Shown here: in pieces, positions 17,967-25,719 of the stretch
Layout: each line of letters starts with the position of its first letter
How positions within the stretch are numbered: the first letter of the stretch is position 1
NCBI RefSeq assembly: GCF_900112615.1
Contig: NZ_FOMK01000002.1
Location: 558,001-622,000 of the forward strand
Direction of reading: 5' to 3'
DNA from: Chitinophaga sp. CF118
GTDB lineage: Bacteria > Bacteroidota > Bacteroidia > Chitinophagales > Chitinophagaceae
Length of the DNA stretch: 64,000 bases
Program-made: the position numbers and the translations under genes
Notes under the pieces: model-generated
Databases searched by the model: none
What the model saw: the letters and a program-made list of their open reading frames with translations, nothing else
What the model was told of the DNA's origin: nothing

Positions 17967-18298
17967 TTACTCCTTCATCATTCTTATTGCACCGAATACG
18001 GGGCCTGCACTGTTGTGTGGGCCTCCTTTCATTACAATAGTCACCTGTTGTTTTCCCTTGGTCTGTTCTGCAGGAATATGATATACAATTTCATAAAACC
18101 GGCTCTCTTTATATTTATCCAGATCTTCCGTAGCTACTTTCACTCCATCTACCAGGATATCAAACTTACGATACCGGTTATCCATTCCCCCAGTAAGTAC
18201 AGAGATACATCTCCATTGGTCCTGCCGGGGCCGTAAGATTAAGCGAATACGTATGCATGTACAGCCAGGATGGCTGAGAACAGGAATATCCTTTTCAT
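17967..18298 (-). pseudogene. Decayed remnant: signal peptide joined to a glycosidase-type C-terminal domain
   Basis: On the minus strand an ATG at 18298 begins a good signal peptide (MKRIFLFSAILAVHAYVFA), then TAA. Overlapping it in a second frame is YSLNLTAPAG, next in the first frame TNGDVSLYL, then in a third frame MDNRYRKFDILVDGVKVATE continuing to the stop at 17967. Read together these make one continuous beta-sandwich domain like the one at the C terminus of GH127-type arabinofuranosidases (DUF6805-like). The catalytic part is missing and at least two frameshifts are present. The ATG is 12 bases after the DUF885 stop, matching the tight spacing of that operon, so this was probably its last gene. 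Confidence 0.75.
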
Positions 18299-18310
18299 GT
18301 AATGAACGTT

Positions 18311-19996
18311 TTACAGCTTATAAAAACGCCAGCTGGTTTTGAAATCTTTAGCGATGGGTTTATCTGTAAGTATGGACCGGAGCAGTTCTACCGGAAGCAT
18401 ATTTTCTTTCAGGATCGCATCATGATATTGTTGATAAGTCATTTTACCACTATCTACCAGTTCCCTTTTCAGCGCCATAAACTGCAGACCACCGATCATG
18501 TAAGCCACCTGGTAAAGCGGGCTGTAACCTCCTACAAAAGAGCGGCGAACTTCCCCGACAGCATTTGCCCGTTCATGCCCTACCCTGTCTACCAGGAAAT
18601 CTATACATTGCTGGGGGCTCCATTTTCCGAGGTGATAGTTCAGTGAAAAGATGATACGCGCACAACGATGCTTGCGCCAGAATAACATACCAACACGGTC
18701 TTCGGGCGATTGTGGGAATTTCATATCCCATAACAGCATTTCCCAGTACAATGCCCATCCTTCTATCCAGAAAGGTGTTTCAAAATGACGGTATGTTTTG
18801 TACCTGTTTGTCATGAATTCCTGTAAAGCATGTCCTGCCAGCAGTTCATGGTGAACAGTTGCCCTTGAAAAGTGAGGATTGTTTCCCCGCATGCTCATCA
18901 TTTTGTCGGCTTCCTCCATATCATTTGTTGGATATGAAATACTGAATTCCTCTCCACCGGTAAAGAATGGGTTCACCAGTTGTCTTTCCGGCGTCATCAT
19001 GATCATGCGCCAGGTTTCTTCCGCCAGCGGGGGCAGTGTTACCAGCTTGTTTGTTTTAAGGAAACTCACTGATTCGTTATAGAGTTTCATCATTGCTTCC
19101 GGCTGATCTCCAGCAGGCACATAACTGTTCTTCACTTTTTCCATTGCTTTTTGCCAATCCTTACCAAAGCCCATTTCTTCAGAAGCCTTCAACATTTCAG
19201 CATCACAGAAAGCAAATTCTTTATTGGCAATATCTATCAGTTCTTCAGGAGAGTAAGGGATCATTTCATTCTGCAACTGCCGGACTAACTCTTCCCTACC
19301 AATAGGATGCCCCACGATGCCACTACCATCATCCTTACTTCCCGGTGCTGTCTTTATTTTCTGTTCCCATACAGCAGTATAACTTTTAAGTGTACTGTCC
19401 AGCTGTTTATAAGGAGCAGGTACCCACCAGGTATACAAGGGGTCGTATCCGTTATAGAAAGTATGTATGCTATGCAATGCTTCTGTCAGTCCTTTGGCAA
19501 TAGCAGCCCCCCTGCGCAAAAGATATATATTCAGATCTGTGGTAGTGGTTAGCTGCGTTCCTTTTTCCTGCAGTGCCAGAGCCATTTCCCTGAATGTGGT
19601 TGCCAGCGCCTGTGCATCTTGTTTTGTTCCTCTTCTTCTTTCTTTTTCTGACGCATAGATTTTATCGGAGAGTGGGAACCAGGTAGTAAGTTGTCCATAC
19701 TGTACGGTTTCTTCATCCAGTGTACGCAGTTGTTCCTGCAAATCGCGACGGAGTAAAACATAGTCCACCCGGGCACCTGCGGATAATGCATCGAAGTTAA
19801 CGGCAGACAACTGCTGGAGGTAATCCTTATTAAACACTTTCAGCCGTTCCCGTTTTTCAGGGGAATTATCGATAGAATAAAAACGGTTCAGGCTTCCTTT
19901 GTCGGCCTCATAGTGGATTAATAAGTCTGTCATTTGTTGCGCTCCTGCCTGTCCGATGATCATTATACATAGAAGCTGTAATATCGTTCTTTTCAT
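18311..19996 (-). CDS. DUF885 family putative metallohydrolase (exported)
   Basis: 561 residues with a signal peptide (MKRTILQLLCIMIIGQAGA, cleaved before QQ). The family signature is clear: ATVHHELLAGHALQEFM, an HExxxGH-type metal site, followed by FWIEGWALYWE with the second Glu. DUF885 proteins resemble zinc carboxypeptidases in fold and are often found with amino-acid or peptide catabolic genes. The substrate is unproven. It lies 11 bases after the FAD dehydrogenase of the hydroxyproline block on the same strand. A role in releasing hydroxyproline-containing dipeptides in the periplasm fits the context but is inference. Confidence 0.88.
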   Translation of the reverse strand: MKRTILQLLCIMIIGQAGAQQMTDLLIHYEADKGSLNRFYSIDNSPEKRERLKVFNKDYLQQLSAVNFDALSAGARVDYVLLRRDLQEQLRTLDEETVQYGQLTTWFPLSDKIYASEKERRRGTKQDAQALATTFREMALALQEKGTQLTTTTDLNIYLLRRGAAIAKGLTEALHSIHTFYNGYDPLYTWWVPAPYKQLDSTLKSYTAVWEQKIKTAPGSKDDGSGIVGHPIGREELVRQLQNEMIPYSPEELIDIANKEFAFCDAEMLKASEEMGFGKDWQKAMEKVKNSYVPAGDQPEAMMKLYNESVSFLKTNKLVTLPPLAEETWRMIMMTPERQLVNPFFTGGEEFSISYPTNDMEEADKMMSMRGNNPHFSRATVHHELLAGHALQEFMTNRYKTYRHFETPFWIEGWALYWEMLLWDMKFPQSPEDRVGMLFWRKHRCARIIFSLNYHLGKWSPQQCIDFLVDRVGHERANAVGEVRRSFVGGYSPLYQVAYMIGGLQFMALKRELVDSGKMTYQQYHDAILKENMLPVELLRSILTDKPIAKDFKTSWRFYKL

Positions 19997-20007
19997 ACCT
20001 GATATTT

Positions 20008-21249
20008 TTAGTCAAATCTTTCCACAAGGAAAGGTTTGAGGTCCATAGACGGTTTTATATTCTCCACCAGTTCACTCACTAGTTTACCGGTACCGGCTCC
20101 CAGGCTGATGCCAAGCATGGAGTGTCCTGTAGCGATTGTCACATTCGGATAACGCTGCATATTTCCGATATGTGGTAATCCGTCTGCACTGCAGGGGCGG
20201 TAGCCGTACCACACCTTATCTGCAGAGGGCAACGGAATATCATAAGCCGGGAAATAACGTTTTACAGATTCCAGGATCCCCTGTACCCGCTGCATACGAG
20301 GAGGTGTATTTACAGGAGTGATCTCCATTGTACCCCCAAAACGGATCTTATTACCATTCATTGACGAAATGGCTACCCTTGCTTCACTTAAAATAACAGA
20401 ATGCCGTACTTTGTAGGGCGAATTTTCCAATGTAACGGAATAGCCACGGCCACCCACCATAGGAATGTTCAGTTGCAGCAGCTTTGCCAGTTCCCCGCTC
20501 CACACACCACCTGCCACCACAATGTGATCAGCTTCCAGGGTCTGGGTATCTGTCTTTATACCAGTTACTTTATTTCCTGCGATAATGAAATCCTTTACTT
20601 CCTGTTTTGTTTCAAACTGCACACCTTTAGCCTTTAAATAAGTCAGCAGGTTATTCATCAGTTGATTGGGATACAGCTGTGCATCACCGGGAAAGTAAAT
20701 AGCACCCAATGCATTGATGGGTGTGTCCGGTTCCATTTTTGCCAGGGTAGTCTTATCAATAAGGCGGGCTTCTATACCCAGTGCTTTGGCATCCTTTATA
20801 CTAGCCTCCGCATGATGTGCATTAGCTTCCGTATTGAACAGTTCAAGCATTCCCTGCGGATCGTAGGAAAAGTCAAACTCTTTAGTCCAGTTTTCATACA
20901 ACTGCTTACTCAGCAGGGAGATATCCCGTAATGGAACGGCAGAGCGTTCCACATGTCCTTTGGTGGCACTTTTTACAAACTGCCATCCCCAGTTAATAAG
21001 GGAGCGGTTCAGTGAGGGGTGAACATAGAAGGGACTCTTTGCATTGAGCATCCATTTTAGTCCCTGCTTAACAATACCGGGAGTAGCCAGTGGCACAAAA
21101 TGACTTGGACAGATGTACCCCGCATTACCGTAGGAACATCCATCTTTCAGATCTGTTCTGTCAACAACTGTTACTTCATATCCTGCTTGCCGGAGGTAAA
21201 AAGCACTGCTTAATCCAATGATACCTCCTCCAATAATAACTACTTTCAT
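20008..21249 (-). CDS. FAD-dependent D-amino acid dehydrogenase, probable cis-4-hydroxy-D-proline dehydrogenase
   Basis: 413 residues of the DadA/DAO fold. The N-terminal dinucleotide motif is VVIIGGGIIGLSSAFYLRQAG with the ribose-binding Asp in VVDR. The C-terminal substrate/FAD region has WYGYRPCSADGLPHIG and NVTIATGHSMLGISLGAGTG. Alone it would be called a D-amino acid dehydrogenase. The partner gene 8 bases upstream is a hydroxyproline epimerase, which makes cis-4-hydroxy-D-proline the likely substrate, oxidised to 1-pyrroline-4-hydroxy-2-carboxylate with electrons passed to the respiratory chain. It is a cytoplasmic, probably membrane-associated enzyme. The next pathway enzymes are encoded at 42-45 kb. 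Confidence 0.88.
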   Translation of the reverse strand: MKVVIIGGGIIGLSSAFYLRQAGYEVTVVDRTDLKDGCSYGNAGYICPSHFVPLATPGIVKQGLKWMLNAKSPFYVHPSLNRSLINWGWQFVKSATKGHVERSAVPLRDISLLSKQLYENWTKEFDFSYDPQGMLELFNTEANAHHAEASIKDAKALGIEARLIDKTTLAKMEPDTPINALGAIYFPGDAQLYPNQLMNNLLTYLKAKGVQFETKQEVKDFIIAGNKVTGIKTDTQTLEADHIVVAGGVWSGELAKLLQLNIPMVGGRGYSVTLENSPYKVRHSVILSEARVAISSMNGNKIRFGGTMEITPVNTPPRMQRVQGILESVKRYFPAYDIPLPSADKVWYGYRPCSADGLPHIGNMQRYPNVTIATGHSMLGISLGAGTGKLVSELVENIKPSMDLKPFLVERFD

Positions 21250-21257
21250 ATATTCAT

Positions 21258-22259
21258 TTAAATCACCTGTAATCCGTATGCATATGGATCGTCTTCCGGA
21301 TCGATCGTAATTGTATTATAACCATAGATTCTTGCCCAGCCTTCAATGCCCGGACGAATAGCTGGTTGACCACCTACAGTGGTTTCTTCCTCTATAGTAC
21401 CAATGAACTTAGACCCGATGATACTTTCATGGATAAAGGCATCACCTTTTTTCAGCTTTCCTTTGGCATACCATTGAGCCATCCGTGCAGAAGTACCGGT
21501 ACCACAAGGAGAACGGTCTATCGCCTTATCACCGTAAAAAACAGCATTGCGGGCGGTAGATGAAGGGTCCATTACAGCACCAGTCCACAGCACATGGGAG
21601 CAGCCATTGATATGTGGATTATCGGGGTGTACAAATGAGTGTTTTTCATTAATACGTTTACGAATTTCCCTTGCCCAGCCAATCAATTGGGAAGCAGTAT
21701 AGTGTTCCAGTCCGGGGAAGTTTTCCTGTACATCCACGATGGCATAGTAATTCCCGCCATAGGAGACATCTACGGTCAATGGCCCCAGGTCCGGGCATTC
21801 CACAATAATATCAGTTGCTGCCAGGTAGGATGCCACGTTGGTCAGTTTAACGCTTTTTACCTTTTTGCCTTCCTGTTTGTATTCGATGAGTACCAGGCCT
21901 GCGGGAGCTTCCATTCGTACGATACCAGGTACCTTGGGAGTGATAAGCCCTTCCTCTATAGCGATAGTAATGGTACCTATGGTACCATGTCCGCACATGG
22001 GCAAACATCCGCTGGTTTCTATGAATAATACGGCAACATCGTTGGCAGGGTCATGTGGGGCGTACAGGATACTGCCGCTCATCATATCATGACCACGAGG
22101 TTCAAACATCAGTCCGGTTCTGATCCAGTCATATTCCTTCAGGAAATGATTCCGTTTTTCGCTCATGTTATTTCCCACTAATACGGGGCCTCCACCGGCC
22201 ACTAATCTAACAGGATTACCACAGGTATGTGCATCTATGCAAAAAAAAGTCTTCTTCAT
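21258..22259 (-). CDS. 4-hydroxyproline 2-epimerase (proline racemase family)
   Basis: 333 residues, full length. Both catalytic cysteines are present: Cys89 in MCGHGTIG and Cys252 in RSPCGTGTSARM. The two-Cys configuration supports a racemase/epimerase rather than the 3-hydroxyproline dehydratase branch, where the first Cys is replaced. The N terminus (FFCIDAHTCGNPVRLV) is typical. It interconverts trans-4-hydroxy-L-proline and cis-4-hydroxy-D-proline without cofactor in the cytoplasm. It is the first gene of a minus-strand operon with the FAD dehydrogenase (8-base gap) and the DUF885 hydrolase. Proline racemase activity cannot be excluded from sequence, but the dehydrogenase and the distant deaminase favour hydroxyproline. 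Confidence 0.92.
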   Translation of the reverse strand: MKKTFFCIDAHTCGNPVRLVAGGGPVLVGNNMSEKRNHFLKEYDWIRTGLMFEPRGHDMMSGSILYAPHDPANDVAVLFIETSGCLPMCGHGTIGTITIAIEEGLITPKVPGIVRMEAPAGLVLIEYKQEGKKVKSVKLTNVASYLAATDIIVECPDLGPLTVDVSYGGNYYAIVDVQENFPGLEHYTASQLIGWAREIRKRINEKHSFVHPDNPHINGCSHVLWTGAVMDPSSTARNAVFYGDKAIDRSPCGTGTSARMAQWYAKGKLKKGDAFIHESIIGSKFIGTIEEETTVGGQPAIRPGIEGWARIYGYNTITIDPEDDPYAYGLQVI

Positions 22260-22381
22260 TGAAATTGGTTGCTATCTCCAAAAATACTTGTAAGCAGTGA
22301 ATATAATAGTGCAGGTATTGATCAATGGTATGCAAAAATTAACATAAAAAAGTAATTTTACGGGGTAAACCCGGTTAAATT

Positions 22382-23143
22382 ATGAACAGTACCTCAAGAT
22401 TTACAGATAGAGTAGAAGATTACGTACGTTACCGTCCGCATTACCCCTCACAGGAGATTCTAAATTATCTGCAAGACAGAATTGCTTTCAACCCTTCATG
22501 GGTAGTGGCAGATATTGGTTCTGGTACCGGAATCTCTACTGAGTTATTTCTGAAGAACGGGAATAAGGTTTATGGTGTAGAACCCAATGAGGCTATGCGG
22601 CAAAAGGCAGAACAATTATTAAAGGGATATCCTGCATTTATCAGTGTTAACGGGACTGCTGAGCAAACCCAGCTGGCCACTGAAAGTGCAGATCTTGTAG
22701 TAGCCGGACAAGCTTTTCACTGGTTTAATCCACCACAGGCAAAAACAGAATTTGGCCGTATCACAAAAACAAATGGATATATTGTATTAATCTGGAATAT
22801 CAGAGAAGTGAATACACCCTTTGAAAAGGATTATGAAGTGCTTTTACAGGAATTTGGGACTGATTACAAAGAAGTAGGACATAAGGATATTGCCACTGAC
22901 GAAAAGTTAACTGCATTCTTTGCACCCGCAGCACTTGAAAAAGCTACTTTCGCCAATAACCAGGTGTTGGATTATGAAGGAGTAAAAGGGCGTTTGTTGT
23001 CAAGTTCTTATATACCAGCCCCGGGGGCTCCTAATTATCAGCCCATGTTGGATGTATTAGAAAAAATCTTTAATAAACATGCTGCAGATGAAAAAGTTGT
23101 ATTCGGATATACGACTAAAGTTTATATGGGCAAGGCAAAATAA
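22382..23143 (+). CDS. Class I SAM-dependent methyltransferase
   Basis: 253 residues. Motif I is VADIGSGTGISTELFL (about residues 41-56), the acidic end of strand 2 is VYGVEPNEAMR, and ADLVVAGQAFHWFNP is the strand 4 region with the HWF seen in the methyltransferase type 11/25 group of putative small-molecule methyltransferases. It has no signal peptide and is probably cytoplasmic. It is divergent from the epimerase and not obviously part of an operon. The substrate cannot be assigned. The ATG at 22382 gives the usual N-terminal helix (FTDRVEDYVRYRPHYP), which is characteristic of this subgroup. Confidence 0.9.
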   Translation: MNSTSRFTDRVEDYVRYRPHYPSQEILNYLQDRIAFNPSWVVADIGSGTGISTELFLKNGNKVYGVEPNEAMRQKAEQLLKGYPAFISVNGTAEQTQLATESADLVVAGQAFHWFNPPQAKTEFGRITKTNGYIVLIWNIREVNTPFEKDYEVLLQEFGTDYKEVGHKDIATDEKLTAFFAPAALEKATFANNQVLDYEGVKGRLLSSSYIPAPGAPNYQPMLDVLEKIFNKHAADEKVVFGYTTKVYMGKAK

Positions 23144-23533
23144 GCTCCACCTCACATAGCAGGAATGGAGTTTGTAGATCTGACACAGTTACCGGCATTG
23201 CATACATTAGTATAAATACGAACCTGCAAGAACAAAATGAACAAGCACAATTTTTCTTTTTGAGAATGAACAAAATGAACAACCTTATTTATTCAAAAAA
23301 ATATAATCTTTGCTCCCGTTAAAAACAACACATTGTTAACCTGACTTATTTACAATGTTTGTTTAATCCATCAACTAAAATCAGTTATCCCATGCAACTA
23401 TACCTACCAGGGAATTTGCAGATGAACCGTGTATTTAAAATCTATGGAATGTTACGCCCACAACCTCCTCCATGGCGGCACATTACAATATTTTAAGTAC
23501 TCTTCTTTTCTCATCTTAAATTAAGTAATATCT
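23144..23533. other. Intergenic stretch with a short direct repeat
   Basis: 390 AT-rich bases with no supported ORF. The motif ACAAAATGAACAA occurs twice (around 23237 and 23271), about 34 bases apart, upstream of the winged-helix-like gene, and could be a binding site for it. Nothing else stands out. Confidence 0.4.
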
Positions 23534-24064
23534 ATGGAATTTGTAAGCCATTTACAACAGGTAAACCGATTGTTTCAAAAAGACGATCGTATAGATCTTG
23601 AACACATAAGTTTATACAACACTCTTTTTACCTGGTGGTATCATCACAGTACCGGGGAAAAAGTAGCGATATCCCACAAAAAAATTATGCGGGATAGTGG
23701 TATCAAATCAAAAGTTATATATGATCATGTTTTGAAAGAGCTTGATCAATTTGGCTATATTATGTTATTCCTTCCCACTGAAAAGGAACAATCATGTTTC
23801 GTAAGGATGGTAATATTGCCGAATGAAAACGGGATGGCAGATTCATCACCTAAAAAGGAAGAGCGCATTTATATCGGAAAGTTCCGGCTTCCTGGTATTG
23901 AGGATCTGCACAAGGCAGTTAATAATGCTCCTCTTAAAAAAGTAGTGAATAATGATCCTAAACAGGATGATCTGAAAGCAGTACTGCTAAAACTTGTCAA
24001 AGAAATTTATGACAGAGTCGTATTGATGAAGGTTTATTTAGAGAAAGAAATAAAAGAGGGATAA
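23534..24064 (+). CDS. Hypothetical winged-helix-like protein
   Basis: 176 residues. The first 80 (HISLYNTLFTWWYHHSTGEKVAIS..., IMRDSGIKSKVIYDHVLKELDQFGYI) look like a winged helix of the replication-initiator or transcription-factor type: a small recognition-helix region followed by a tyrosine-rich wing. The middle is a polar linker and the C-terminal 30 residues are a charged helix. I recognise the general pattern from Bacteroidota genomes but cannot name a family. It has its own intergenic region on both sides and a GC-rich hairpin just after the stop. DNA binding is inference; it could regulate the neighbouring nuclease-like gene or be a remnant of a mobile element. Confidence 0.7.
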   Translation: MEFVSHLQQVNRLFQKDDRIDLEHISLYNTLFTWWYHHSTGEKVAISHKKIMRDSGIKSKVIYDHVLKELDQFGYIMLFLPTEKEQSCFVRMVILPNENGMADSSPKKEERIYIGKFRLPGIEDLHKAVNNAPLKKVVNNDPKQDDLKAVLLKLVKEIYDRVVLMKVYLEKEIKEG

Positions 24065-24070
24065 AGAATA

Positions 24071-24102
24071 CCGTCCCGCTTTGGGTGACTAAAGCGGGGC
24101 GG
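24071..24102 (+). terminator. Stem-loop after the winged-helix-like gene
   Basis: A 12-bp stem with one wobble (CCGTCCCGCTTT with AAAGCGGGGCGG) and an 8-base loop starts 6 bases after the stop codon. The following T-run is weak (TTGTAAAG), so termination may be partial. Confidence 0.6.
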
Positions 24103-24321
24103 TTGTAAAGACTAACTTGTTTCATGGACAGCATCAGCGTATGCGCATCTATGCTGATGTTGTTCTGTGAAAATTGATTTCTTTGCCGGCATATAATAAT
24201 CTATACTTATGTAGTTCTGATTTGACAAGTTAAGATTTGAAAAAAAGATAGTTGCCCTATCATTTTTATCCTCCCCTGCTAAAACTTGAGGTACTTATTT
24301 ATTAATCATTTATTCAATTAA

Positions 24322-25158
24322 ATGAAAGAAGAAGTTATTGACCAAAAGCAAGGTAATGGGTATGATAAGGTCATACGAGAGAATATGGATGATGCATTAC
24401 CTGATATTATAAAAGATGTACTGCATTTAGATGTTGCTACCAGCGAAGCAATTCCTGATAGTATTCAGTACACAAAAGAAAGAAGACCGGATGTGCTAAA
24501 AAAAATCACAGACCGGAATAATAATGAGTATGTGCTACATCTGGAATGGCAGTCTCAAAATGATAAAAACATGGTGTATCGCATGGCAGAATATGCGGTG
24601 ATGTTACATCGTAAATACCGCATACCAGTGGAACAATACGTTATTTTCATAGGTAAGGGAGGCGCTAAAATGAGCTGTGAGCTTAAACACAAAAATCTGC
24701 AGTTCAGGTATGAAATTATTGACTTTAAAAATTTTGATTACAAAGTTTTTTTGTGTTCAGAAAGTCCCGCAATAAAAGTATTTGCAATTTTAGCTAACTT
24801 CGAAGAAGATGGTGAAGATAACGCTATAGAAAATATTTATAAAGAAATCATAGCTGCTGACAAGAAGGGTTCTACGGGAAATAAGTATCTTAATCAGCTG
24901 CGTGTCTTAATGAATTTACTGACTACAAATATTAAACTTAAATTTAAAAAAATGATATCAACTAACACATTTTACACGAAAGAAACAGATGTATTTTATT
25001 TGGTAGGGAAAGATGAAGGAAAGGAAGAAGGGAGGGAAGAAGGGAGAGCAGATACACAAAAAGAAATTGCTGCAAATATGAAAAACCTCGGAATTGATAT
25101 TGTATTAATATCTCAAGCCGCAGGTATGTCTATTGAAGAAATAGAGCAACTTAATTAA
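24322..25158 (+). CDS. Rpn family / PD-(D/E)XK recombination-promoting nuclease-like protein
   Basis: 278 residues. A PD-(D/E)XK nuclease core is visible with Asp57 (RRPDVL) and the E-x-Q variant Glu75/Gln77 (VLHLEWQSQ), followed by the family's YRMAEYAVMLHRKY helix. The middle is helical. Near the C terminus is a charged repeat of E-G-R/K-E units (about 231-243), then IAANMKNLGIDIVLISQAAGMSIEEIEQL, a helix-turn-helix-like tail common in this family (often annotated as putative transposase or DUF4351-type). Such proteins are linked to recombination and are frequently multicopy. The last 382 bases, counted to just past the stop, are duplicated directly downstream. Confidence 0.88.
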   Translation: MKEEVIDQKQGNGYDKVIRENMDDALPDIIKDVLHLDVATSEAIPDSIQYTKERRPDVLKKITDRNNNEYVLHLEWQSQNDKNMVYRMAEYAVMLHRKYRIPVEQYVIFIGKGGAKMSCELKHKNLQFRYEIIDFKNFDYKVFLCSESPAIKVFAILANFEEDGEDNAIENIYKEIIAADKKGSTGNKYLNQLRVLMNLLTTNIKLKFKKMISTNTFYTKETDVFYLVGKDEGKEEGREEGRADTQKEIAANMKNLGIDIVLISQAAGMSIEEIEQLN

Positions 25159-25176
25159 TTAGAATTAGAGCGTAAT
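24795..25176 (+). repeat. Tandem duplication, unit 1 (3' part of the Rpn-like gene)
   Basis: From TAACTTCGAAGAAG at 24795 to just past the stop codon this block is repeated directly after itself at 25177. The copies differ by only a few substitutions and by the number of the 12-base units encoding E-G-R-E in the charged repeat. The first copy carries the shorter charged tract. Confidence 0.9.
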
Positions 25177-25583
25177 TAACTTCGAAGAAGATGGTGAAGA
25201 TAAAGTTATAGAAAATATTTGTAAAGAAATCATAGCTGCTGACAAGAAGGGTTCTACGGGAAATAAGTATCTTAATCAGCTGCGTGTCTTAATGAATTTA
25301 CTGACTACAAATATTAAACTTAAATTTAAAAAAATGATATCAGCTAACACATTTTACACAAGAGAAACAGATGTATTTTATTTGGTAGGGAAAGATGAAG
25401 GAAGGGTAGAAGGAAAGGAAGAAGGGAGGGAAGAAGGGAGGGAAGAAGGGAGAGCAGATACACAAAAAGAAATTGCTGCAAATATGAAAAACCTGGGAAT
25501 TGATATTGCATTAATATCTCAAGCCGCAGGTATGTCTATTGAAGAAATAGAGCAACTTAATTAATTAGAATTAGAGCGTAATT
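25177..25583 (+). repeat. Tandem duplication, unit 2
   Basis: Second copy of the block, offset 382 bases at its start and about 24 bases longer because the charged repeat has two additional 12-base units plus a variant (KDEGRVEGKEEGREEGREEG against KDEGKEEGREEG). It even includes the AT-rich trailer TTAATTAGAATTAGAGCGTAATTA. Confidence 0.9.
25178..25564 (+). pseudogene. Truncated second copy of the Rpn-like C-terminal region
   Basis: 129 codons equal to the last part of the preceding protein, from NFEEDGED to EEIEQLN and the stop. There is no start codon at its head. The frame is closed by TAG at 25166-25168, and the first ATG (25292) would give a 90-residue protein without the nuclease core. 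It could be translated from that ATG as a C-terminal-only product, as known for some rpn genes with internal starts, but nothing here proves it. The simplest reading is a dead tandem duplicate. Confidence 0.75.
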
Positions 25584-25608
25584 ATCAAAAAAAATAAACC
25601 AATTATTC

Positions 25609-25701
25609 CTACTTTGCCATGTTAGGAAGAGCCCTTCTTAAGCTTCTCCAATCCTCTTTGTTCATACCTTTTCGGAGCCCTATTTTAACATGGCAAAGTA
25701 G
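25609..25701. repeat. Short element with perfect 16-bp inverted ends
   Basis: CTACTTTGCCATGTTA at 25609-25624 is repeated inverted at 25686-25701, enclosing 61 bases (total 93 bp). The interior contains no ORF. It lies between the convergent Rpn-copy and phosphodiesterase genes. Size and perfect ends suggest a miniature inverted-repeat element, but a long-loop hairpin acting as a bidirectional terminator is an alternative. No target-site duplication is obvious. Confidence 0.65.
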
Positions 25702-25719
25702 AAGTAGTTATTTGCAATC

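Noticed and set aside
24322..25158. Rpn-like gene as evidence for a complete transposon
   Set aside because: No terminal inverted repeats flank the gene itself, and the family includes non-mobile nucleases.
25292..25564. 90-codon ORF as an independent gene
   Set aside because: It is the tandem copy of the Rpn-like C-terminal region without the nuclease core. It is kept as a pseudogene copy, although internal translation is possible.
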